From Firmicutes bacterium CAG:555 (lineage in GTDB: Bacteria; Bacillota; Clostridia; Oscillospirales; Oscillospiraceae): DNA of 10,301 nucleotides. The stretch spans positions 12,392 through 22,692 of the forward strand of contig HF986877.1 of assembly GCA_000431075.1 (NCBI GenBank). The letters are read 5' to 3'. The translations under genes and the position numbers were made by a program. Position 1 is the first letter of the stretch. Each line of letters starts with the position of its first letter. The notes under the pieces are model-generated. The model did no database searches. It saw only the letters and a program-made list of their open reading frames with translations, and was not told the origin of the DNA. Below are positions 1-6,008 of the stretch, one piece after another.

Positions 1-52
1 CCCCCACAAAAACGGCGGCTACGGTCTTATCTGCGACAACACTGCCGAATAA
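1..52 (+). CDS. 3' end of an unidentified upstream gene (partial)
   Basis: An open frame runs in from the left edge (codons from position 2) and stops at a TAA at 50-52. The 16 visible residues end in GLICDNTAE. The codon choice (GGC, GGT, ATC, GAC, GCC) resembles that of the neighbouring genes and the frame is open to the edge, so this is probably the C-terminus of a real protein on the same strand as prmA. Too little is visible to name a family. No U-tract terminator follows; the next 300 bases are the hairpin-rich region ahead of prmA. Confidence 0.5.
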   Translation, partial: PHKNGGYGLICDNTAE

Positions 53-64
53 AAAGTAAAACTT

Positions 65-327
65 ATTGCCCCATCGAAAGATGGGGACTCAGCGTGCAAA
101 AAGCAATTTGCTTTTTGCACGCTTCGTACACGCCACATTTTTTGTGAAAAGGTGTTGTCACAAAAAATCTCGCTGCGCTCGTCAAAAAAGCCTGCCGAGC
201 AGACACTTTTTGATGGCTATTTATCCAATTCGAGAGGGACCTTGTCCCCTCAATCTCCCCTGCGGCTCTGTGGCGTTTGCTTTAAGCATGGAATTAAGGA
301 AAATTGCCCCGTCATCGACGGGGCAAT
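65..327. repeat. Hairpin-rich intergenic element with inverted ends (MITE-like candidate)
   Basis: This fills the gene-free stretch 53-356. The left end, 65-77 (ATTGCCCCATCGA), and the reverse complement of the right end, 315-327 (ATTGCCCCGTCGA), match at 12 of 13 bases. Between them are several hairpins: 69-75/80-86 closing a GAAA tetraloop; a perfect 16-bp palindrome at 91-106/108-123; 11-bp arms at 137-147/158-168; an imperfect hairpin at 182-213; a 5-bp stem at 236-240/244-248; and 13-bp arms at 301-313/317-329. No convincing gene lies inside: the short open frames that cross it run through the palindromes and resemble no family I know. Inverted ends and dense internal symmetry are typical of small non-autonomous repeats, but a single copy cannot prove mobility, and no target-site duplication is obvious. 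A structured leader RNA for prmA is the alternative. Confidence 0.45.
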
Positions 328-329
328 TT
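301..329. other. Perfect 13-bp hairpin just upstream of prmA
   Basis: The arms 301-313 and 317-329 are exact reverse complements around a 3-nt loop, with a GC-rich core (GCCCCGTC/GACGGGGC). It sits 27 nt before the prmA start and 14 nt before its ribosome site. Only three U residues follow the stem, so it is not a standard intrinsic terminator. It also forms the right boundary of the 65-327 element. It could attenuate read-through or stabilise the prmA 5' end; the sequence alone does not decide. Confidence 0.5.
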
Positions 330-356
330 GTAAGCTGATATCTAAGAGGATGGAAC

Positions 357-1268
357 ATGAAATATACAGAGGTCATCATCGAAACCACCGAAAGCGGCAT
401 CGACGAATGCTGCGATAAGCTCAGTGCTCTCGGCCTGTGCGAATATGTCATCGAAAACGAGGCGGACTTTCGCTCGTTTCTCGAAAATAACCGCCAGTAC
501 TGGGACTATGTCGACAAGGAGCTTGAAGATAGGTACGCCGGTGTCTCCCGCATAAAGCTGTATCTTGATGAGGGCAGCGAATCTATGCTGGAGGAGATAA
601 AAAATGCCGGTCTTGAGTTTGAGACGAATGTTGTCGATGACGCTGACTGGGAAAATAACTGGAAGCAGTATTACAAGCCGCTGGAGATCGGAGACCGGCT
701 CATTGTAGTTCCCGAGTGGGAGGAGACGGAGTTAAACGGCCGTGTGCCGCTGCGCCTTGACCCGGGGCTCATGTTCGGCACCGGCAGCCATGCAACCACC
801 CGCATGTGCCTTGAGGCGCTGCAAAATTTCGAGCTTGAGGGCAAAAGAGTGCTCGACCTCGGCTGCGGAAGCGGCATACTCGGCATCGGTGCGCTCGTTT
901 TGGGCGCAGGCTCCTGCGTCGGCTGCGACATCGATCCGAAGGCACCCGATGTGGTCATGGATAACGCCGCATTAAACGGCATCGGCGCAGACCGGTTAAA
1001 GGTCTACGCCGGTGATATCATCGGTGACGCCACCCTGCGGAGAAGTCTCGGCATGGGCTACGATATCGTGCTTGCCAACATCGTCTCCGATGTCATAATC
1101 CCGCTTGCACCGCTCGTGCGCCCGTTTATGGCGCAAGACGCCGTGTTCATCACCTCCGGCATCATCGACGGTCGAGAATCGGATGTCACCGCCGCCCTCC
1201 GCTCCGCCGGATTTGAGATCGAAAAGCACCTCCACGAAGAAGAATGGCACTGCTATATCTGCAAATAA
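357..1268 (+). CDS. prmA: Ribosomal protein L11 methyltransferase
   Basis: This is a cytosolic SAM-dependent enzyme that methylates ribosomal protein L11. At 303 residues it has the normal family length. The N-terminal part (about residues 1-110) is the L11-recognition domain. A DPGLMFGTGSHATT segment at 135-148 is the PrmA signature before the methyltransferase domain; the SAM-binding glycine loop DLGCGSG follows at 167-173, then an acidic SAM-ribose motif (CDID), and LANI at 239-242, the family's version of the catalytic motif IV. The ATG at 357 is chosen because AAGAGGA (344-350) lies 6 nt upstream; the ATG at 350 is in another frame. In many Firmicutes prmA sits near dnaJ and rsmE; here it stands alone after the hairpin-rich element, with no clear promoter of its own, so it may depend on read-through or on a promoter inside that element. 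Confidence 0.95.
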   Translation: MKYTEVIIETTESGIDECCDKLSALGLCEYVIENEADFRSFLENNRQYWDYVDKELEDRYAGVSRIKLYLDEGSESMLEEIKNAGLEFETNVVDDADWENNWKQYYKPLEIGDRLIVVPEWEETELNGRVPLRLDPGLMFGTGSHATTRMCLEALQNFELEGKRVLDLGCGSGILGIGALVLGAGSCVGCDIDPKAPDVVMDNAALNGIGADRLKVYAGDIIGDATLRRSLGMGYDIVLANIVSDVIIPLAPLVRPFMAQDAVFITSGIIDGRESDVTAALRSAGFEIEKHLHEEEWHCYICK

Positions 1269-1287
1269 CAACATTTGCAGATATAGC
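1252..1287. terminator. Perfect stem-loop overlapping the prmA stop codon
   Basis: The arms 1252-1266 and 1273-1287 are exact 15-base reverse complements around a 6-nt loop (AACAAC). The left arm contains the last prmA codons and the stop begins at its edge (TAA 1266-1268). The stem is rather AT-rich and no U-tract follows, so it may act as a 3'-end stabiliser or weak terminator rather than a canonical intrinsic terminator. Confidence 0.45.
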
Positions 1288-1342
1288 GTTAAGGTTCAAT
1301 GCGCATCTATGCTTCATCTGACCGCTTTTGCGTCAGCCCGAA

Positions 1343-1383
1343 ATGCAGAAGCGAAATTGAAATAGACATTTTCGCTTCCGCAT
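1343..1383. promoter_or_regulatory. Long inverted repeat over the -35 of the SseB-domain gene
   Basis: The arms 1343-1356 and 1370-1383 are reverse complements with one mismatch in 14 bases (A1347 against C1379), separated by 13 nt. The -35 hexamer (1363-1368) lies in the spacer and the right arm runs into the extended -10 TG. Such placement suits a repressor operator; the arms could also fold as a hairpin in any transcript coming from upstream. No regulator is identified. Confidence 0.4.
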
Positions 1384-1391
1384 GCTATAAT
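1363..1391 (+). promoter_or_regulatory. Sigma-A promoter of the SseB-domain gene
   Basis: A TAGACA -35 (1363-1368) and a consensus TATAAT -10 (1386-1391) are 17 nt apart, and TGC directly before the -10 makes it an extended -10 promoter. The predicted start is near 1398, giving a short leader before the ATG at 1427. This indicates that the gene is transcribed independently of prmA. Confidence 0.75.
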
Positions 1392-1426
1392 TGACGCATT
1401 AAATTTTGGAACACGAGGGCGATAAC

Positions 1427-1876
1427 ATGGCTAACGGACTTACTCCCGAGCAGACTTCGCAGCTTTCACGCAGCGGCATCAGAAAGCTCATAAAAACCTA
1501 CAACGACTCCAACCAGCAGGATAAAGCGACTCTGTCGCTCATCATCGAGCAGCTTGCAAGAACCTCGCTGTACTTCATCGTCGAAAAAGACAGCGACCCC
1601 AAGACCGGCACACTGCGTTTCGTGACGCTGTCGACCGGCGGTCAGGTGTTCATCCCGATGTTCACAGGACCTGACGATTTCGGCGCACTCGCCGATAAGG
1701 GCAAGGCCGTGTGCCTTGAGCCGGAAAGCTACCTGCGCATGCTGCTTGAAAACAACTGCCATGCGGTCATAAACCCCTTCGGCAGCTACTTTTTGATGTG
1801 GCCGGAGCTTATAAAAAACTACCTGCTCCCGTTTACTATCGAGACAAAAGACCTCGCCCAGCAGAAAAATCTATAA
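1427..1876 (+). CDS. SseB-domain protein
   Basis: This 149-residue protein contains an SseB N-terminal-type domain at about residues 44-128: a Leu/Tyr-rich strand, then VFIPMFTGPDDF (74-85), the domain's typical turn from 'value' strand to FT-x-DD/E segment, followed by a helix and a VINPFGS strand. The charged N-terminus (about 1-40) is probably helical. There are no signal peptide, membrane segments or obvious catalytic residues. SseB-domain proteins of Firmicutes are of unclear role; the name comes from an enterobacterial secretion-related gene and does not imply secretion here. The ATG at 1427 is preferred over a TTG at 1406, because GAGGG (1414-1418) lies 8 nt before it and nothing suitable precedes the TTG. 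The gene is monocistronic, with a strong promoter and a terminator just past its stop. Confidence 0.8.
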   Translation: MANGLTPEQTSQLSRSGIRKLIKTYNDSNQQDKATLSLIIEQLARTSLYFIVEKDSDPKTGTLRFVTLSTGGQVFIPMFTGPDDFGALADKGKAVCLEPESYLRMLLENNCHAVINPFGSYFLMWPELIKNYLLPFTIETKDLAQQKNL

Positions 1877-1882
1877 AACGCA

Positions 1883-1912
1883 AAAAAGGCTTCCCAAACG
1901 GGAAGCCTTTTT
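1883..1912. terminator. Bidirectional intrinsic terminator (SseB-domain gene / groEL)
   Basis: The arms 1883-1895 and 1900-1912 are exact 13-base reverse complements around an AAAC loop, with a GGCTTCCC core. The + strand side ends in a T5 tract (1908-1912), and the A6 run at 1882-1887 supplies a T tract for the opposite strand. It lies between the converging ends of the SseB-domain gene (stop at 1876) and groEL (stop at 1930), so it can serve both. Confidence 0.9.
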
Positions 1913-1929
1913 CAGTGCCTACTGTTTAA

Positions 1930-3555
1930 TTAATACATGCCCATGTCGCCGGCGGGTGCGGCAGGTGCGGGATTCTTCTCGGGGATGTCGGTCACGAGGC
2001 TCTCGGTGGTCAGGACCATCGAAGCGACGGATGCGGCATTCTCAAGAGCAGAGCGGCAGACCTTGGTCGGGTCGATGATGCCCATCTTGATCATGTTGCC
2101 GTAGACATCCTTGGCTGCGTCGTAGCCGAAGTTTGCCTCATCACTGCCGTAGACCTTGTCGAGGATGACTGCGCCCTGCAAGCCGGCGTTTGCGGCGATC
2201 TGCATGATGGGTGCCTTCAGAGCCTTTGCTATCATGGCAGCGCCGGTCTTTTCGTCGCCCTCAAGGGTTGCGACGAGTGCGTCGGCTGCCTTGGAGGCTG
2301 CGACATATGCGGTGCCGCCGCCTGCGACGATGCCTTCCTCAACCGCTGCACGGGTGGCGTTGAGAGCGTCCTCGATGCGCAGCTTCTTTTCCTTCATCTC
2401 GGTCTCGGTTGCGGCGCCGACCTTGATGACAGCAACGCCGCCGGAGAGCTTTGCAAGGCGCTCCTGGAGCTTTTCCTTGTCATACTCGGAGGTGGTGGTC
2501 TCAATCTGAGCGCTTATCTGGCCGATGCGGGCCTTGATATCCTCGGATGCACCTGCGCCGTCGACGATGACGGTGTTCTCCTTGGTGACCTTGACCTGAC
2601 GAGCCTGGCCGAGCATTGCGATGTCGGCATCCTTGAGCTCCATGCCGAGGTCTGCGGAAATGACCTGACCGCCGGTGAGGATGGCGATATCCTGAAGCAT
2701 CTCCTTGCGTCTGTCGCCGAAGCCGGGAGCCTTTACGCAAACACAAGTGAAGGTGCCGCGGAGTTTATTAAGAACAATAGTCGCAAGAGCTTCGCCCTCG
2801 ACATCCTCTGCGATGATGAGAAGCTTTCTGCCGGCCTTGACGATCTGCTCGAGCAGGGGCAGGATCTCCTGGATGTTGGTGACCTTCTTATCGGTGATGA
2901 GGATGAGAGCGTCGTCCAAAACGGCCTCCATCTTCTCGGTATCGGTTGCCATGTACGGAGACAGGTAGCCACGGTCGAACTGCATGCCTTCGACGACCTC
3001 GCTGTAGGTCTCGGCGGTCTTGGACTCCTCGATGGTGATAACGCCGTTCTGCGACACCTTCTCCATAGCCTCGGCGATAAGAGAGCCGATGACCTCGTCG
3101 CCGGAGGAGATTGCGCCTACACGGGCGATATCACCCGAGCCGGAAACGGGCTGGGAGTTTTTACGAATTGCGCCGACGGCGGCCTCGGTGGCCTTGGTGA
3201 TGCCACGCTTCATGGTCATGGGATTTGCGCCCGCTGCGAGGTTTTTAAGACCCTCGTTTATCATTGCCTGTGCAAGCACGGTAGCGCTGGTGGTGCCGTC
3301 GCCTGCGACATCATTCGTCTTGGTGGAGACTTCCTTGATAAGCTGAGCGCCCATGTTCTCGAACGGGTCCTCAAGCTCGATCTCCTTTGCGATGGTAACG
3401 CCGTCATTGGTGATCAGCGGTGCGCCGAACTTCTTGTCGAGCACAACATTGCGGCCCTTGGGGCCGAGGGTGATCTTAACGGTATCTGCAAGCTGATTTA
3501 CGCCGCGCTCAATTGCCTTGCGGGCGTCTTCGCCGAAAATAATCTGTTTTGCCAT
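1930..3555 (-). CDS. groEL: Chaperonin GroEL (Hsp60)
   Basis: This is the 60-kDa chaperonin subunit, which forms double heptameric rings in the cytosol and folds client proteins with ATP and GroES. Its 541 residues match the usual length. Visible landmarks are TLGPKGRNVVL (29-39) and NDGVT (50-54) of the nucleotide site, VAGDGTTSATVLAQ (83-96) with Asp86, the ATRAAVEEG segment preceded by Asp396, which corresponds to the ATPase Asp398 of E. coli, and AGGG (411-414). The C-terminal tail is short (GDMGMY) with only a remnant of the Gly-Gly-Met repeats. AAGGAGCG precedes the ATG by about 9 nt. It is the second gene of the groESL operon, 34 nt after groES, and should be under the same CIRCE control. 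A bidirectional terminator follows it. Confidence 0.98.
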   Translation of the reverse strand: MAKQIIFGEDARKAIERGVNQLADTVKITLGPKGRNVVLDKKFGAPLITNDGVTIAKEIELEDPFENMGAQLIKEVSTKTNDVAGDGTTSATVLAQAMINEGLKNLAAGANPMTMKRGITKATEAAVGAIRKNSQPVSGSGDIARVGAISSGDEVIGSLIAEAMEKVSQNGVITIEESKTAETYSEVVEGMQFDRGYLSPYMATDTEKMEAVLDDALILITDKKVTNIQEILPLLEQIVKAGRKLLIIAEDVEGEALATIVLNKLRGTFTCVCVKAPGFGDRRKEMLQDIAILTGGQVISADLGMELKDADIAMLGQARQVKVTKENTVIVDGAGASEDIKARIGQISAQIETTTSEYDKEKLQERLAKLSGGVAVIKVGAATETEMKEKKLRIEDALNATRAAVEEGIVAGGGTAYVAASKAADALVATLEGDEKTGAAMIAKALKAPIMQIAANAGLQGAVILDKVYGSDEANFGYDAAKDVYGNMIKMGIIDPTKVCRSALENAASVASMVLTTESLVTDIPEKNPAPAAPAGDMGMY

Positions 3556-3589
3556 GATTCAATCGCTCCTTTTTAACTTACTGCGCAAT

Positions 3590-3874
3590 TCACTCTACGA
3601 TTGCGAGAATATCGCTCTGGCGGACGATGGTGTAATCAACATCGTCGAGCTTTATCTTGCTGCCGCTGTACTTGCCGACGAGGACCTTGTCGCCGACTGC
3701 GACCTCCATCTTGACCTCGTTGCCGTCAACTACGCCGCCGGGGCCTACCTCGACGACCTCATAGATTTCGGGCTTCTCCTGAGCGGAAGCGGTGAGGAAA
3801 ATGCCGCTCTGGGTCTTTTCCTCGGCAGCACGCTGCACGAGCACGATCCTGTCTGCCAAAGGTTTCAGCTTCAT
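3590..3874 (-). CDS. groES: Co-chaperonin GroES (Hsp10)
   Basis: This is the heptameric lid of GroEL. The protein starts MKLKPLADRIVL and is 94 residues long, normal for GroES. The mobile loop that docks on GroEL spans about residues 17-33, with IFL at 25-27 in the place of the usual Ile-Val-Leu contact. VGPGG (43-47), the GDKVL strand (61-65) and the closing SDILAIVE are standard family features. The ATG at 3874 is chosen over a TTG at 3889, because that TTG overlaps the ribosome site: GGAGGT sits immediately upstream of the ATG. It is the first gene of the groES-groEL operon. Confidence 0.97.
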   Translation of the reverse strand: MKLKPLADRIVLVQRAAEEKTQSGIFLTASAQEKPEIYEVVEVGPGGVVDGNEVKMEVAVGDKVLVGKYSGSKIKLDDVDYTIVRQSDILAIVE

Positions 3875-3916
3875 ATATATTACCTCCAAATGTTTTATAC
3901 AAAAAAATTCATCGAA

Positions 3917-3943
3917 TTAGCACTCTTTAACCCTGAGTGCTAA
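3917..3943. promoter_or_regulatory. CIRCE operator (HrcA binding site)
   Basis: The sequence is TTAGCACTC-N9-GAGTGCTAA, an exact match to the CIRCE consensus. The symmetry continues outward for 6 more bases on each side (ATCGAA/TTCGAT), giving 15-bp arms at 3911-3925 and 3935-3949. It begins at about the predicted groES transcription start, where the heat-shock repressor HrcA would block transcription. hrcA itself is not in the window. Confidence 0.97.
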
Positions 3944-3950
3944 TTCGATT

Positions 3951-3981
3951 ATTATAATAACACACTTTTCGGATTTTGCAA
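3951..3981 (-). promoter_or_regulatory. Promoter of groES-groEL
   Basis: On the minus strand a consensus TATAAT -10 lies at 3951-3956 and a weaker TTGCAA -35 at 3976-3981, with a long 19-nt spacer. The CIRCE operator begins directly downstream, so the expected start is near 3944. The -10 is firm; the -35 assignment is uncertain. Confidence 0.65.
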
Positions 3982-4033
3982 TAGCAAAAACACAAAAATT
4001 TTATGAATTTTTATATATATTTCGACACAAGTT

Positions 4034-5149
4034 TCAGAAATACATAAATAAATCACACTTTATCATGCCGTTATACAGCTTACGCTTTTTGTCGGCGGTC
4101 TTGCCGAAGGTGCGCTCGAACTCGGTGTGCGAGGACAAAAGGTACAGCTTCCAGTTTTCTGTTTTGCGCCACGCCTCGCCGAACAGGCGGTACAGCGTCT
4201 CGGCCTCCTGCTTTTCCATGATGCGCTCACCGTAGGGCGGGTTCGTGACGATAATGCCGTTTTCGGTCTTGCGGTCGAACTTTGTCGCATCGGCTTTTTC
4301 AAAGCGCACGATATCCGCAACTCCGGCACGCTCGGCGTTTTCACGGGCGATAACAAGTGCGTTGGGGTCTATATCCGCACCCACGATGCGGTAGTCGCCG
4401 TGAAACTCCTTTGAGCGAGCCTCCTCACGGGCAAGGTTCCACACGCTGCCGTCAAGGCTGCGCCACTCCATTGCCGAGAAGCGTCGGTCAAGTCCGGGAG
4501 CACGGTTTTTGGCGATAAGGGCGGCTTCGATGGGGATGGTTCCGCTGCCGCAGAACGGGTCGCAGAAATCCTCCCTGCCACGGTAGCGGGAGAGCGTGAC
4601 CATAGCGGCGGCCATGGTCTCCTTGAGCGGTGCTGCGTTGTGCGCCGGACGGTAGCCGCGCTTATGAAGCCCCGCTCCGGAGGTATCGATGCACAAAGAC
4701 GCAACATCCTTCATTATGGAAAACTGTATCTGATATGTTTCCGCTGTCTCGTCGAACCACTCGATGCCGTACACGCTTTTTAAGCGCTCCACGACCGCCT
4801 TTTTAATTATCTTCTGGCAATCGGATACGGAAAACAGCTTTGAGTTAAGGCTGTATCCCTTGACGGGGAAGGCAGCATCCCGTGGAATGAGCATCTCCCA
4901 CGGCAGCGCCTTGGTCTTTTCAAAAAGCTCGTCGAAGCTGCGTGCTTCAAATCTGCCGAGCTCAACGAGCACCCGCTCGCCTATCCTTAGATTTATATTT
5001 GCCTTGGCGATCGCTTGAGCGCCGCCCTTAAAATACACTCTGCCGTTTTCCGAGCGCACATTGTCAAGCTTCATCCTCTTGAGCTCGTCGGCTATCGGCC
5101 CTTCAAGACCGAGCAGGCAGGGCACGCACAGGTCAAAATTATTATTCAT
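4034..5149 (-). CDS. THUMP-domain class I SAM-dependent rRNA methyltransferase (RlmL/YpsC type)
   Basis: This 371-residue cytosolic protein belongs to the COG0116 family. About residues 50-155 form the THUMP RNA-binding region. LHKRGYR (161-167) is the family linker; DPFCGSGT (197-204) is the SAM-binding glycine loop, GADID (257-261) the ribose-binding acidic motif, and TNPPYGER (302-309) the NPPY motif that acts on exocyclic base nitrogens. In E. coli the RlmL half of RlmKL makes m2G2445 in 23S rRNA; here there is no fused RlmK domain, as in the stand-alone B. subtilis YpsC. The exact target nucleotide is inferred from the family, so no symbol is given. Older databases call such proteins DNA methylases. 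The ATG at 5149 has AAGGAG 8 nt upstream and its own promoter. No GC-rich terminator separates it from groES, so some read-through is possible. Confidence 0.88.
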   Translation of the reverse strand: MNNNFDLCVPCLLGLEGPIADELKRMKLDNVRSENGRVYFKGGAQAIAKANINLRIGERVLVELGRFEARSFDELFEKTKALPWEMLIPRDAAFPVKGYSLNSKLFSVSDCQKIIKKAVVERLKSVYGIEWFDETAETYQIQFSIMKDVASLCIDTSGAGLHKRGYRPAHNAAPLKETMAAAMVTLSRYRGREDFCDPFCGSGTIPIEAALIAKNRAPGLDRRFSAMEWRSLDGSVWNLAREEARSKEFHGDYRIVGADIDPNALVIARENAERAGVADIVRFEKADATKFDRKTENGIIVTNPPYGERIMEKQEAETLYRLFGEAWRKTENWKLYLLSSHTEFERTFGKTADKKRKLYNGMIKCDLFMYF

Positions 5150-5174
5150 GCCGAAATCTCCTTTTCCAGAATAG

Positions 5175-5203
5175 ATAATAACCGAAAACCTCTATAATGT
5201 AAA
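5175..5203 (-). promoter_or_regulatory. Promoter of the RlmL/YpsC-type gene
   Basis: On the minus strand TTTACA (-35, 5198-5203) and TATTAT (-10, 5175-5180) are separated by 17 nt. The predicted start lies just before the AAGGAG ribosome site, so the leader would be short. The promoter is divergent from that of the two-component operon. Confidence 0.6.
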
Positions 5204-5261
5204 TGAAAAAATATACATTGCCGTATCTTGTTTTACATTTTATTCACCTTTATTGTTTTGC

Positions 5262-5290
5262 TTGATGTATAATCGATTTGTAACTATAAT
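5262..5290 (+). promoter_or_regulatory. Promoter of the response regulator-kinase-HtrA operon
   Basis: TTGATG (-35, 5262-5267) and a consensus TATAAT (-10, 5285-5290) are 17 nt apart. A second TATAAT at 5268-5273 has no good -35. The predicted start is near 5297, giving a leader of about 25 nt before the ATG at 5322. Two TACATT boxes 20 bases apart lie upstream (5214-5219 and 5234-5239) and could bind an activator. Confidence 0.7.
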
Positions 5291-5321
5291 AGTATCAAAA
5301 TCCACCTAAGGGGGAAGAATT

Positions 5322-6008
5322 ATGAATAAAAGAGCCCTCATTGTAGAAGACGATGTCAACATCGCCGAGCTGCTTATGCTCTATCTTGAAAAGGACGGCT
5401 TCGATGTCAGCATCGCTCACGACGGCGGCAAGGGCATGGCCATGTTCAACGAGCTTAATCCCGACCTCGTGCTGCTTGATGTCATGATGCCGGTCATGGA
5501 CGGCGTTCAGGTCTGCCGTGAGATACGCAAGACCTCCTCCGTGCCTATCATCATGCTCACCGCTAAGGGCGAGACCTCCGACAAGGTCACGGGTCTTGAC
5601 TCGGGCGCAGATGATTATATCACCAAGCCCTTTGAGGTCAAGGAGCTGCTTGCCCGCATCCACGCCGTAATGCGCCGCACCGAGGATAACGATGCTCCCA
5701 AGGAGAAGAAGCTTTGCTATGACAAGCTCATCGTAAACCTCGATTCCTATGAGCTCATTGTAAACGGCAAAAAGGTCGACACGCCGCCTAAGGAGATGGA
5801 GCTTCTGTACCACTTAGCCGCCTCGCCGAACATCGTGTTCACCAGAAACCAGCTTCTTGACGAGGTCTGGGGCTTTGACTACTTCGGTGATTCGAGAACC
5901 GTCGATGTCCACATCAAGCGCCTGCGTGAAAAGCTTGAAGGCGTTTCCGACCAGTGGTCGCTGCAGACCGTTTGGGGCGTAGGCTATAAGTTTGAAGTTG
6001 CAAGATAA
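5322..6008 (+). CDS. OmpR/PhoB-family response regulator
   Basis: This is the DNA-binding half of a two-component system. The receiver domain covers residues 1-120: acidic pocket Glu9-Asp10-Asp11, phosphoacceptor Asp53 in LLDVMMP, switch Thr80 and conserved Lys102 in TKPF. A winged-helix output domain spans about 130-227, with the recognition helix in DSRTVDVHIKRLREK and the closing wing WGVGYKF. At 228 residues it is full length and looks fully functional. AAGGGGG (5308-5314) lies 7 nt before the ATG. It is first in the operon; its stop codon directly abuts the ATG of the sensor kinase. The likely targets include its own operon and therefore the HtrA gene, by analogy with CssRS-htrA of B. 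subtilis, but that is inference. Confidence 0.95.
   Translation: MNKRALIVEDDVNIAELLMLYLEKDGFDVSIAHDGGKGMAMFNELNPDLVLLDVMMPVMDGVQVCREIRKTSSVPIIMLTAKGETSDKVTGLDSGADDYITKPFEVKELLARIHAVMRRTEDNDAPKEKKLCYDKLIVNLDSYELIVNGKKVDTPPKEMELLYHLAASPNIVFTRNQLLDEVWGFDYFGDSRTVDVHIKRLREKLEGVSDQWSLQTVWGVGYKFEVAR

Noticed and set aside
66..418. Two small + strand open frames (66-338 and 152-418) before and into prmA
   Set aside because: They run through the palindromes of the intergenic element, resemble no known protein, and the second overlaps the start of prmA out of frame.
1406..1426. TTG at 1406 as an upstream start for the SseB-domain gene
   Set aside because: It lacks a ribosome site, while the ATG at 1427 has GAGGG at good spacing.
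3875..3889. TTG at 3889 as the start of groES
   Set aside because: The extra codons are the ribosome site itself; GroES proteins begin at the MKLKPL segment.
3518..3943. + strand frame across groES and the CIRCE operator
   Set aside because: It is antisense to groES and its end runs through the regulatory palindrome.
3994..4012. A+T hairpin (3994-4000/4006-4012) as a terminator of the RlmL-type gene
   Set aside because: Its 7-bp arms contain only A and T, too weak for a credible intrinsic terminator.
4034..5149. DNA adenine methyltransferase of a restriction system
   Set aside because: The NPPY motif is shared, but the THUMP region and the LHKRGYR linker place it with rRNA methyltransferases, and no restriction genes are nearby.
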